The notes under the pieces are model-generated. The model was not told the DNA's origin, did not search any database, and saw nothing but the letters and a program-made list of their open reading frames with translations. Both the position numbers and the translations under genes were made by a program. From Candidatus Pelagibacter sp. (lineage in GTDB: Bacteria > Pseudomonadota > Alphaproteobacteria > Pelagibacterales > Pelagibacteraceae), in NCBI GenBank assembly GCA_028103285.1, contig JAOHNF010000019.1:1-9373 (forward strand): DNA of 9,373 bases. Reading direction: 5' to 3'. Positions 1-7,378 of the stretch are shown in pieces (the stretch's first letter is position 1; each line of letters opens with the position of its first letter).

Positions 1-145
1 TTATATAAGCTCTTCCACAACCGATATCTAAAATTTTAGTATTTTTATTTAATCTAATTTTTGATTTAAGAAAATTATTAAAAGAAGAAATATATTTTTT
101 TGAAGATAACCAAGTTTTATTATCCCAGTTTCTCAATCTTTTCAT
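1..145 (-). CDS. SAM-dependent methyltransferase, N-terminal part (cut by window edge)
   Basis: Reading leftwards from ATG at 145-143 gives 48 open codons to the window edge. Residues 37-48 read KILDIGCGRAYI, which is methyltransferase motif I (hydrophobic-LDIGCG), the glycine-rich loop that binds S-adenosylmethionine in class I methyltransferases. A short tryptophan-containing N-terminus (W7, W12) precedes it. The start codon shares one base with the stop of the phosphate acyltransferase gene (TAATG), so translational coupling as last gene of the minus-strand run is likely. The substrate cannot be told because the acceptor-binding part lies outside the window. Motif I and the start are seen directly; class I membership follows from the motif. 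An unusual NAD-binding protein is a less likely alternative. Confidence 0.72.
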   Translation of the reverse strand, partial: MKRLRNWDNKTWLSSKKYISSFNNFLKSKIRLNKNTKILDIGCGRAYI

Positions 146-1053
146 TAAAGAGCAACTATTGCAGCTGCCATTGATGCTAGTCTAGCTGGAGCACAATCTG
201 CTCGACTTGTTATTACAACAGGAACTTTTCCACCAACCACAACACCAGCTGCACAAGCTCCCATAAAGTAAATCATCATTTTAACTAAGGCATTTCCAGC
301 TTCAACATTTGGAACTAATAAAATATCGGTTTTACCAGCAACAGCATTTTCAATCCCTTTAATTTGCGCGGCATTTTCAGAAACAGAATTGTCAAAAGCC
401 ATTGGGCCAAATACGTCTGCATCTATAACTTCTTTTTTTGCACGTTCAGTTAATTCCTTGGCATCGATAGAACTGGGGACACTTTCTAAAACCTCTTCTG
501 TTGCTGAAAGCACAGAGACCTTTGGCTTAATAATCCCAATTCTTTTTGCAAAATCTACAGAATTTTTAAGGATATGCATCTTTGTCTCTAATTTAGGTAA
601 AACATTCAAAGCGCCATCAGTAATGATAAACGGTTTGTCATTTTTTCCTAATGTCATATGCCAAACATGACTTAATCTTTTTTTACCTATTAAATTTAAA
701 TCTCTTTTAAGAATAGCCTTCATCAAGATATCTGTATGAATATGACCTTTAACAATAATTTTTACTTTTCCTTCACTAGCCATTTTTGCAGCTATAGGTG
801 CTGTATTATTTTCAATTGGCTCATCAATAATTTCATAATTTGAGATATCCCATTTGATTCCACTAGCTATTTTATCAATAACTTTTTTATCTCCAACAAA
901 GATTGGATCTATCAAACCCTGATAAACAGCTTGTTTAGTAGACTCAATTGATACCGCTTTACCAGCGTTCACAATTACTACTTTAACAGGGCCTTTTGCT
1001 TTAGCTAATTTTAATAATTTTTCCGGACAGATAATTTTTTTTTTAGATAGCAT
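145..1053 (-). CDS. Phosphate acetyl/butyryltransferase family protein (stand-alone)
   Basis: A 302-residue cytosolic enzyme of the phosphate acyltransferase family (PF01515), which interconverts acyl-CoA plus phosphate with acyl-phosphate plus CoA. Visible family segments are KGHIHTD (102-108), the GPMAFDN block (216-222), LLVPNVEAGN (245-254) and the C-terminal TSRAD (282-286). These match best the type found as the C-terminal half of fused enoyl-CoA hydratase/phosphate acetyltransferase proteins and the phosphate butyryltransferase type. Here that domain stands alone with no MaoC-like hydratase half. The length fits a single-domain enzyme. The ATG lies 11 bases inside the end of the Ldh2 gene, so translation is probably coupled. 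No acetate or butyrate kinase is in the window, so the fate of the acyl-phosphate is unknown. Family is confident; acetyl versus butyryl preference is not decidable by eye. Confidence 0.88.
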   Translation of the reverse strand: MLSKKKIICPEKLLKLAKAKGPVKVVIVNAGKAVSIESTKQAVYQGLIDPIFVGDKKVIDKIASGIKWDISNYEIIDEPIENNTAPIAAKMASEGKVKIIVKGHIHTDILMKAILKRDLNLIGKKRLSHVWHMTLGKNDKPFIITDGALNVLPKLETKMHILKNSVDFAKRIGIIKPKVSVLSATEEVLESVPSSIDAKELTERAKKEVIDADVFGPMAFDNSVSENAAQIKGIENAVAGKTDILLVPNVEAGNALVKMMIYFMGACAAGVVVGGKVPVVITSRADCAPARLASMAAAIVAL

Positions 1054-2050
1054 TTAATTTATTCATCTCACTCAAAATTTTAGAAGGTATAGATATATCC
1101 TTATTTAAATTGTTTTTATAAGTCTTATTTTTTCTCTCCCCAGGGTAAAGAATTGATTTAAAACCTTTTGCCTTAGGTAGTCTTTTAACAAGTTTAATAT
1201 TATTCTTCATTTCTTTAATAAAATTATTTCCTGGAAATATTTTTGGATTAATCGTTATAAATAAATGACCCATATTTTGTGGACCAGTAAAATCATCAAA
1301 AGGATCCCTTGTTTTTCCACCATGACTGCTACCGGTTAAAACACCACTTAATATATCAACCATCCAAGCTAAACCGGAACCTTTAAAACCTGCTATAGGA
1401 AGTTGAGTTCCTAATAATGCTTCTTTAGCGTTGGTTGTTATTCTACCTTTTTTATCTAGTGCTACACCGAATGGAATTTTTTCACCTAGTTTATCTGCTC
1501 TTCTAATCTTTCCTCTGTTGATCATAGAAGTAGAGGCATCTAAAATAAAAGGAACCTTACCTGTAGGAACTCCGAAACAAATAGGATTAGTTCCAAATAA
1601 AGATTTTTTAGCACCATGAGGAGCTAAAGCAGGCGGTGCATTTGTAAAACAAAAAATCATAAGATTTTTTTTAACCGCTTGTTCAGCGTAAAAACTAGAC
1701 AATCCATAATGACCACTCTTTTTTACAGCAACCAAACCAATACCTGTTTTTTTTGCATTTTTAATTGCTTGATTAACTCCTATATCAGCAGAAACAAAAC
1801 CAATACTGTTATCGGCATTTACATAAGAAACAGATGAACTAATTTTTTTTATTTTAATTTTTGGTTTAGGATTGATCAACCCTCTCTTTATGCGGTCACA
1901 GTACATCTTAAGTCTAGCTAAGCCATGTGATTTAGCATCAACCAGTTCAGCTTTAATTAAGTAATCTGCACAAATTTCAGAATGTTTTTTTGATAATTTA
2001 TGTTTAGTGAAAATTTGTTTAAGTTTTAATCTTAGAATATTTTTTTTCAC
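1043..2050 (-). CDS. Ldh2 (malate/L-lactate/sulfolactate dehydrogenase) family oxidoreductase
   Basis: A 335-residue NAD(P)-dependent oxidoreductase of the Ldh2/YlbC family, which reduces or oxidises 2-hydroxy/2-oxo acids such as malate, lactate, sulfolactate, ureidoglycolate and diketogulonate. It does not belong to the classical Rossmann lactate dehydrogenases. Visible conserved blocks are SHG at 41-43 followed by R47, HYG at 114-116, GTNPICFGVP at 153-162, DAST at 171-174, KGSGLAWMVDILSG at 223-236 and YPGE near 307-310. Length is normal for the family. The start is GTG at 2050-2048, chosen because it forms a GTGA overlap with the preceding stop; an AAGGA-like sequence lies somewhat far upstream. 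It is followed within its own 3' end by the phosphate acyltransferase start. Substrate is not decidable from sequence; sulfolactate and malate are both possible. Confidence 0.88.
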   Translation of the reverse strand: MKKNILRLKLKQIFTKHKLSKKHSEICADYLIKAELVDAKSHGLARLKMYCDRIKRGLINPKPKIKIKKISSSVSYVNADNSIGFVSADIGVNQAIKNAKKTGIGLVAVKKSGHYGLSSFYAEQAVKKNLMIFCFTNAPPALAPHGAKKSLFGTNPICFGVPTGKVPFILDASTSMINRGKIRRADKLGEKIPFGVALDKKGRITTNAKEALLGTQLPIAGFKGSGLAWMVDILSGVLTGSSHGGKTRDPFDDFTGPQNMGHLFITINPKIFPGNNFIKEMKNNIKLVKRLPKAKGFKSILYPGERKNKTYKNNLNKDISIPSKILSEMNKLNAI

Positions 2051-2481
2051 TTAATTTTTTTATTTCCTTTTTTTCCCCAGTAATCAATTCTTTGTTGTTG
2101 GTTTTCTATGAGCTTTTTGCACATTAAACCGTATTTTTTTGCTAAGGTTTGAAAATCATTTTGCGCGATTTTAGTAAATTTTTCCACTTCTATTTTTGTT
2201 GTTTTAGCCATAAATTTTGGTTTTAAACCCAAAACTTCACCTAAATCATAATTAAATTTTAAAGCAACATCTGCACTTTTTTCTAAGCCATTAATCATTT
2301 TTTTATCTTTTTTTGTTTTTTTAAAAACTTCTGCCCCTACTTTATAAAAACTGTAACAAGTTACATAGTCTTTTTGTATATTTGTAATTATATATTTAGC
2401 AACTTTTTCTGACTTAGTCTTCTCTAGTGAAAATGCTGAGAAAGGATAAAGTATAACTATCAGTAATATTAATTTTTTCAT
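2047..2481 (-). CDS. Small exported protein of unknown function, two cysteines
   Basis: A 144-residue protein I do not recognise. It begins with a clear Sec signal peptide: MKK, a hydrophobic stretch to about residue 15, then a likely signal peptidase cut after AFS at about residue 18. The mature part is lysine-rich and looks mostly helical. It has just two cysteines, C42 (in VTCYSFYK) and C121 (in LMCKK), which could form a disulfide in the periplasm. The start ATG overlaps the stop of the gene before it by one base (TAATG), and its TGA overlaps the GTG of the Ldh2 gene by four. It is therefore almost certainly co-transcribed with a cytosolic dehydrogenase and acyltransferase, without obvious functional kinship. 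Export is inference from the N-terminus; function is unknown. Confidence 0.75.
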   Translation of the reverse strand: MKKLILLIVILYPFSAFSLEKTKSEKVAKYIITNIQKDYVTCYSFYKVGAEVFKKTKKDKKMINGLEKSADVALKFNYDLGEVLGLKPKFMAKTTKIEVEKFTKIAQNDFQTLAKKYGLMCKKLIENQQQRIDYWGKKGNKKIK

Positions 2482-2894
2482 TAGCTTTCTAATTTATATT
2501 TTATAATTTTTTCACACTTAGATATCACACTTATACCTTCGGTATTATTTAAAACGCTCTTTATTTTAATAGTTTTATCAAATGTATCAAATATCATTTG
2601 CGTATAAAAAGCAGGATAGCCTGAAATTTCTGAAATAATTTGACCATCAACTTTCGATATACCTTTGGTATTAGAATTTTCTTTTTCTACTCTAGCGTCA
2701 TTTAACCTAAGTCTTTCATACGTCTCATTGCTATAAATAAATTCTCTTGTCATCACACCTCTTTCGATATCAATTTTATATTCATTTTTTTCAAAACTAA
2801 AATCTTTGTTAGTACAATTTTTAAAAACTAAAATTTCTGCAAATGATGAAGAAAATGGTAAATGTAATAATAATATTAATAAAATTTTTCTCAT
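2481..2894 (-). CDS. Small exported protein of unknown function, first gene of minus-strand run
   Basis: A 137-residue protein I do not recognise. The N-terminus MRKILLILLLHLPF followed by SSSFAE is a typical Sec signal peptide, with a likely cut after SFA at residue 19. The mature part alternates short polar and hydrophobic stretches, as in a beta-rich periplasmic domain. It carries two cysteines near its ends (C27 and C127) that could pair. It is the promoter-proximal gene of the run, starting 48 bases from the divergent aldehyde dehydrogenase gene. It is followed with one-base overlap by another exported two-cysteine protein of similar size; the two do not look homologous by eye. A TATATA box ends only six bases before its ATG, so a very short or absent leader is possible. 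Gene call is solid; function is unknown. Confidence 0.72.
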   Translation of the reverse strand: MRKILLILLLHLPFSSSFAEILVFKNCTNKDFSFEKNEYKIDIERGVMTREFIYSNETYERLRLNDARVEKENSNTKGISKVDGQIISEISGYPAFYTQMIFDTFDKTIKIKSVLNNTEGISVISKCEKIIKYKLES

Positions 2895-2942
2895 AATTTC
2901 TATATACGCTATTAACTATTTAGAGTAATCTAATAATAAATA
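2895..2942. promoter_or_regulatory. Divergent intergenic promoter region for both operons
   Basis: These 48 bases separate two divergently oriented starts and must hold both promoters if each run is transcribed from its head. On the minus strand TATATA (2906-2901) resembles a -10 box and ends six bases before the ATG at 2894. On the plus strand the AT-rich TAATAAT at 2931-2937 is the best -10-like string before the ATG at 2943. No convincing -35 box, Shine-Dalgarno or operator palindrome is visible. Both boxes are so close to the start codons that leaderless or near-leaderless messages are possible. The assignment rests on gene geometry more than on motif strength. Confidence 0.5.
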
Positions 2943-4427
2943 ATGACAAATACAAATTACAAAACTATCGCATCAAAAATTAAATTTGAAGGTAGAGCTT
3001 TCATAAATGGCAAATATGTTGATGCAATAGATGGAGAAAAATTTGAAACAATTAATCCTGCTACGGGTGATATTTTATGCAATGTAGCCAAATGTAATTC
3101 TAAAGATGTTGACTTAGCTGTTAAAGTTTCTAGAAAAGCTTTTAATAGTGGAGTGTGGTCACGAACCTCACCAGAGTTTAGAAAAGATATTTTACTTAAA
3201 TTTGCCGAATTGCTGAGAACACACGGTGTAGAAAATTCAGTTTTAGAATGCATAGACACTGGAAAATTAATTGGAGATTGTATTAACGAAGTAGCAAATG
3301 ATGCACCTATGCATTTTCAATGGTATGGAGAATTAATAGATAAAGTTTTTGGAAAAGTTGGACCTACAGAACCTTCACTAACAAGTTTGATTGTAAAAGA
3401 ACCTATTGGAATAGTTGCTGGCGTTGTGCCGTGGAACTTCCCTTTAATGATGGCTGTATGGAAAATGGCTCCTGCACTTGCTGCAGGTTGTTCTGTTATT
3501 ATCAAGCCCGCAGAAGATACTCCTTTAACTGCGATAAGAGTTGCTCAAATTGCAAAAGAAGCAGGAATACCTGACGGTGTTTTAAATGTAATTCCTGGTT
3601 TTGGAGATGTTGGAGAAGCCTTAGGAAGACATGATGATGTTGATGCAGTTTCCTTTACTGGCTCAACTGAAGTTGGTGGATTATTTATGAAATATTCAGG
3701 TGAAAGTAATTTAAAAACAATTGGCTTAGAAATGGGAGGCAAAAGTCCTTTTATTGTTTTAGACGATGCAAAAATTACAGATGATTTAATTGATAATGCG
3801 ATTAACTCAGCTTTTTGGAATGGGGGACAAAACTGTTCTGCTAATATGCGTCAGATCATACACAGTAAAGTGAAGGATGAATTTTTAGATAAAGTTACAA
3901 AAAAAGTTAAAGCCTTAAAAGTAGGAGATCCACTAGACCCAACTTCAAATATAGGTTCAATGATTTCAAAAAAACATTTAGCGACAGTAGATGGGTTTAT
4001 ACAAAAAGGAATTGATGAAGGCGCAAAACTTTTATTTGGTGGCGTATCAGGAAAAGAACAAAAAGGATTCTACGCAAAACCAACTTTATTTGATGGTCTA
4101 AAAGAAAATATGACTATTGCTCAAGAAGAAATATTTGGTCCTGTATTAGGCATATTAACAATTAAAGATACAGATGAAGCACTTAAAGTAGCAAGTAATT
4201 CTAAATATGGTTTACATGCTAGTGTATTCACCCAAGACATCGATAAAGCATTTCACTTAGCAAAAAGTTTACCTTGCGGAACTGTTTCAGTTAATACTTT
4301 TTCAGAAGGTGATATTAAAACTCCTTTTGGTGGATATAAACAATCAGGTTCACTAAGTAGAGATCAAGGTACAGAAGCTTTAAACCAATATTTACAGACT
4401 AAAACTATTTGGATTAGTCACTCATAA
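2943..4427 (+). CDS. NAD(P)-dependent aldehyde dehydrogenase, PuuC-like
   Basis: A 494-residue cytosolic aldehyde dehydrogenase (PF00171) that oxidises an aldehyde to the carboxylate. The full set of catalytic features is present: PWNFP with N165, the cofactor-binding K188 in IIKPAE, the FTGST loop at 238-242, E263 in LEMGGKSP, the nucleophile C298 in GGQNCSA, and E396 in EEIFGPV. Overall pattern and length resemble the gamma-glutamyl-aminobutyraldehyde/betaine-aldehyde type (PuuC-like) more than semialdehyde dehydrogenases of meta-cleavage pathways. It is the first gene of the plus-strand run, with the epoxide hydrolase starting five bases after its stop, so an aldehyde derived from an epoxide or diol is conceivable. 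No ribosome-binding site is visible before its ATG. Family and activity class are secure; the substrate is not. Confidence 0.92.
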   Translation: MTNTNYKTIASKIKFEGRAFINGKYVDAIDGEKFETINPATGDILCNVAKCNSKDVDLAVKVSRKAFNSGVWSRTSPEFRKDILLKFAELLRTHGVENSVLECIDTGKLIGDCINEVANDAPMHFQWYGELIDKVFGKVGPTEPSLTSLIVKEPIGIVAGVVPWNFPLMMAVWKMAPALAAGCSVIIKPAEDTPLTAIRVAQIAKEAGIPDGVLNVIPGFGDVGEALGRHDDVDAVSFTGSTEVGGLFMKYSGESNLKTIGLEMGGKSPFIVLDDAKITDDLIDNAINSAFWNGGQNCSANMRQIIHSKVKDEFLDKVTKKVKALKVGDPLDPTSNIGSMISKKHLATVDGFIQKGIDEGAKLLFGGVSGKEQKGFYAKPTLFDGLKENMTIAQEEIFGPVLGILTIKDTDEALKVASNSKYGLHASVFTQDIDKAFHLAKSLPCGTVSVNTFSEGDIKTPFGGYKQSGSLSRDQGTEALNQYLQTKTIWISHS

Positions 4428-4432
4428 TTTAA

Positions 4433-5575
4433 ATGATCAAGCCTTTTAAAGTGAATGTTTCAGATGACATTCTAAAAGAAATCAACTCTAAAGTAAAAAA
4501 TTATCCTTGGCATGAGATGCCTAAAGATGGTGGATGGGAATATGGTACCAACCTTGATTACATGAAAGAAATTTCAGATTACTGGGTTAATAAATTTGAT
4601 TGGAAAAAACACGAAGAAAAAATAAATAAATTTTCTAATTTTACTACGGATGTTAATGGATTAAATATTCATTTCATAATGGAAAAAGGAAGTGGTTCTA
4701 AAGCTACACCATTGCTTTTAATGCATGGATGGCCTGGATCTATTGTAGAATTTTTAAATATTATTGAAAAGCTTGCTCATCCAGAAAAATTTGGAGGAAA
4801 AGAAGAGGATGCTTTTGATGTTATAGTTCCTTCATTACCTGGTTTTGGTTTTTCAGGAAGCCCATCAAGACCTATTGGTCCAAGAAAAATGTCTGATTTT
4901 CTAAATAAACTAATGATTAATAATCTTGGATATAAAAATTATTTAGCTCAAGGAGGAGATTGGGGAGCCACAATATGTAATTGGCTAGCTTATGATCATT
5001 TTAAAACATGTAAAGCTATTCATATTAATTGTTTAACAATGCGGTTACCTGACGGACCACAGACACAAGAAGAAAAAGACTGGCAAAATAAATTTGATAA
5101 AGATCAAATTATGCAAGATGGGTATAGAACTCAACAAGCAACAAAACCTCAAACTTTAAGTTATTCAATGATGGACAGTCCAATAGGAGTTGCTGCATGG
5201 ATAATAGAAAAAATGTATTTTTGGTCTGATCTAAAAGATAAGAATTTAGAAAACGTGTATTCTAAAGATATTTTACTAGCCAATATAATGGTCTACATTT
5301 TAACTAAATCATTTAATACAGCATCATGGATTTATTACGGCAGAAGAGAAGAAGGAGGAAGATATTTTCCAAAAGAATTTAAAAAAATAGAGACACCAAC
5401 TGGTGTTGCAATATTTCCCGCTGAAATGTCTACTTGGCCACCAAAATCTTATTTAGACCGTATGTTCAATGTTAAACACATAACTGAAATGCCTAAAGGT
5501 GGACACTTCGCTGCACTAGAGCAACCAGATTTACTTATTAGGGATATTGTTAAATTTTCTAGTATTTTAAAATAA
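4433..5575 (+). CDS. Epoxide hydrolase, microsomal type (alpha/beta hydrolase)
   Basis: A 380-residue epoxide hydrolase with the N-terminal EHN domain (about 1-110, PF06441) and an alpha/beta-hydrolase core. The oxyanion-hole motif HGWPGS is at 98-103, the nucleophilic aspartate D176 is in QGGDWGAT, and the catalytic histidine H358 is in GGHFAALEQP. E331 in FPAEM lies 27 residues before the histidine, the same spacing as the charge-relay glutamate of mammalian microsomal epoxide hydrolase. Y231, Y244, Y301 and Y302 in the lid are candidates for the epoxide-oxygen tyrosines. No signal peptide or N-terminal membrane anchor is visible, so it should be a soluble cytosolic enzyme hydrating an epoxide to a vicinal diol. 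It starts five bases after the aldehyde dehydrogenase, and its last base begins the ATG of the zinc-ribbon gene. Substrate unknown. Confidence 0.92.
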   Translation: MIKPFKVNVSDDILKEINSKVKNYPWHEMPKDGGWEYGTNLDYMKEISDYWVNKFDWKKHEEKINKFSNFTTDVNGLNIHFIMEKGSGSKATPLLLMHGWPGSIVEFLNIIEKLAHPEKFGGKEEDAFDVIVPSLPGFGFSGSPSRPIGPRKMSDFLNKLMINNLGYKNYLAQGGDWGATICNWLAYDHFKTCKAIHINCLTMRLPDGPQTQEEKDWQNKFDKDQIMQDGYRTQQATKPQTLSYSMMDSPIGVAAWIIEKMYFWSDLKDKNLENVYSKDILLANIMVYILTKSFNTASWIYYGRREEGGRYFPKEFKKIETPTGVAIFPAEMSTWPPKSYLDRMFNVKHITEMPKGGHFAALEQPDLLIRDIVKFSSILK

Positions 5576-5724
5576 TGAAAAAACTTCCATCTAGTTGTGA
5601 AGAATGCGGAGAGAGTAAATCAATACTAACACAAGTTAGCAGTACTGTAGAAATTATATATTTGTGTAGTGATTGCTATAAAGATAAATATTCAGAAGAA
5701 ACACAAAATAAAATTGAGAATTAA
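5575..5724 (+). CDS. 49-residue zinc-ribbon microprotein
   Basis: A short gene between the epoxide hydrolase and SulP genes. Its ATG at 5575-5577 overlaps the upstream stop as TAATG, and its TAA at 5722-5724 lies one base before the SulP ATG. The product starts MKKLPSSCEECGESKS and has four cysteines as two CxxC pairs (C8/C11 and C31/C34) with 19 residues between them, the layout of a treble-clef or rubredoxin-like zinc ribbon. The tail is charged (KDKYSEET...). It has no signal peptide or membrane segment, so it should be cytosolic. The exact fit into the gap, coupled start and paired cysteines argue that it is real. Its role is unknown: candidates are a metal-binding regulator or chaperone for a neighbour. 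I recognise no named family. Confidence 0.75.
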   Translation: MKKLPSSCEECGESKSILTQVSSTVEIIYLCSDCYKDKYSEETQNKIEN

Positions 5725-5725
5725 T

Positions 5726-7375
5726 ATGAAAAAATTATTTAAAAGGGGTAGAAAGCCATCTCAAGTTTCATCACAAGGCCTTTTAAAATTTGCTGACTCT
5801 ATTAGTTTTAACGCGCAAAATTATATTCCAAAAGATGGAGTGTCTTTTTCTTTATTTAAAATTGAGATTTTAGCAGGATTAACAGTCGCGTTAGCCTTAG
5901 TTCCAGAGGCTATTGCTTTTGCTTTTGTTGCTGGAGTTACGCCTTTATCAGGACTTTATGCTGCTTTTATTGTTGGATTAATTACAGCTTTAATTGGAGG
6001 TCGTCCTGGAATGATTTCAGGAGCAACAGGGGCGTTAGCTGTTGTTATGGTAGCACTAGTAGCTGACCACGGTGCAGAATATCTATTTGCGACTGTAGTT
6101 CTAATGGGAATTTTACAATTGATTGCAGGAATATCAAAACTTGGAAAATTTATTAGAATGGTTCCTCAATCTGTAATGCTTGGATTTGTAAATGGTTTAG
6201 CAATAGTAATTGGGATTTCTCAGCTTAGTCAATTTAAAACAATTAATTCTACAGGTGGGTCAGTTTGGATTTCAGGCGACACATTAATGTACTCAGTTAT
6301 ATTTGTTGCTTTAACCATGTATATCATTTGGCTATTACCAAAAATGACTAAAGCCCTTCCATCTACATTAGTAGCTATTTTATTTACTACCATTATAGTT
6401 CTAATTTTTAAAATTGATATTCCAAATGTAGGTGATTTAGCTAGTGTAAAAGGAGGTCTTCCTGAATTTTCAATTCCATCTGTTCCTTTAAGTATTGAAA
6501 CCCTAGAAATTATTTTACCGTATGCTTTTATTTTAGCTGCAATTGGATTAATCGAAAGTTTATTAACTTTAAATTTAGTTAGTGAGATTACCAATAAAAG
6601 AGGTGGAGCTAGTCAAGAGTGCATAGCGCAAGGGTTTGCAAATACTGTCACAGGTTTTTTTGGAGGTATGGGCGGATGTGCAATGATAGGGCAATCGATG
6701 ATTAATGTTAGTTCTGGAGGTAGAACTCGTATAGCAGGAATAACGGCTTCATTATTTTTATTATTTTTTATTTTATATGCCTCTAAGTATATTGAAATGA
6801 TACCAATAGCTGCTCTAGTAGGTGTTATGTTTATGGTAGTGATTGGCACATTTGCCTGGAATTCACTAAAAATTTTATTTTTTGTACCTAGAAGCGATGC
6901 GTTAGTCACTATTCTTGTTACTGTTGTTACTGTAATAGCGGACTTGGCTGTAGCAGTAATTGTTGGAGTGATTGTTTCAGCATTAGTTTTTGCATGGAAA
7001 TCAGCGTCAAAAATTAGAGCTAACGAAAGATTATCTAAATCAGAAAAAGGTGCGAAAGTTTATGAAATAGAAGGACAGCTTTTTTTTAGCTCAGCAAATA
7101 GTTTTATAGAGATTTTTAATCCATCAAAGGATCCAAAAGTAGTGATTATTGATTTTGCAAAATCAAAAGTAATTGATCAATCTGCTTTAAAAGCAATTGA
7201 AGATATAGCTGAAAAGTACAATAGTTTTGGAAAAAAAGTTAAACTTAGACATTTAACTCGTGATTGCCATAAATTATTAAGTAGGGCAGGCCAACTTGTT
7301 GTTGATAGTGATGATGATCCAGATTATGGAATGGCAGTTGACTACGGTGTTAAATTAGGAATTTTTGGAAAATAA
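5726..7375 (+). CDS. SulP-family anion transporter with STAS domain
   Basis: An inner-membrane transporter of the SulP (SLC26) family, which moves sulfate, bicarbonate or small organic anions. The start at 5726 gives 549 residues, MKKLFKRGRKP onward. The in-frame ATG at 5669 would overlap the zinc-ribbon gene and add 19 unusual residues. Numbered from 5726, the membrane domain spans about 45-425. It opens with VALALVPEAIAFA (54-66), the signature of the first helices, and contains GLIESLLT (274-281) and the conserved GGCAMIGQS near 316-324. A cytoplasmic STAS domain follows at about 443-525, including the IDQSALKAI loop where phosphorylation occurs in related domains. A 79-residue membrane protein starts three bases after its stop. 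Substrate cannot be assigned; sulfate, bicarbonate and dicarboxylate are all known in the family. Confidence 0.9.
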   Translation: MKKLFKRGRKPSQVSSQGLLKFADSISFNAQNYIPKDGVSFSLFKIEILAGLTVALALVPEAIAFAFVAGVTPLSGLYAAFIVGLITALIGGRPGMISGATGALAVVMVALVADHGAEYLFATVVLMGILQLIAGISKLGKFIRMVPQSVMLGFVNGLAIVIGISQLSQFKTINSTGGSVWISGDTLMYSVIFVALTMYIIWLLPKMTKALPSTLVAILFTTIIVLIFKIDIPNVGDLASVKGGLPEFSIPSVPLSIETLEIILPYAFILAAIGLIESLLTLNLVSEITNKRGGASQECIAQGFANTVTGFFGGMGGCAMIGQSMINVSSGGRTRIAGITASLFLLFFILYASKYIEMIPIAALVGVMFMVVIGTFAWNSLKILFFVPRSDALVTILVTVVTVIADLAVAVIVGVIVSALVFAWKSASKIRANERLSKSEKGAKVYEIEGQLFFSSANSFIEIFNPSKDPKVVIIDFAKSKVIDQSALKAIEDIAEKYNSFGKKVKLRHLTRDCHKLLSRAGQLVVDSDDDPDYGMAVDYGVKLGIFGK

Positions 7376-7378
7376 ATA

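Noticed and set aside
389..670. Open frame of 93 codons on the plus strand inside the phosphate acyltransferase gene
   Set aside because: It lies wholly antisense to a strongly conserved gene, has no family features or ribosome-binding site, and has the composition expected of a shadow frame. The same reasoning removes the plus-strand frame at 1431-1619.
2957..3742. Three minus-strand open frames within the aldehyde dehydrogenase gene
   Set aside because: They are antisense to conserved catalytic blocks, have no plausible protein features, and are explained by the codon bias of the dehydrogenase.
6229..6909. Two minus-strand open frames within the SulP gene
   Set aside because: They are complements of hydrophobic codons in transmembrane helices; no independent start signals or domains were seen.
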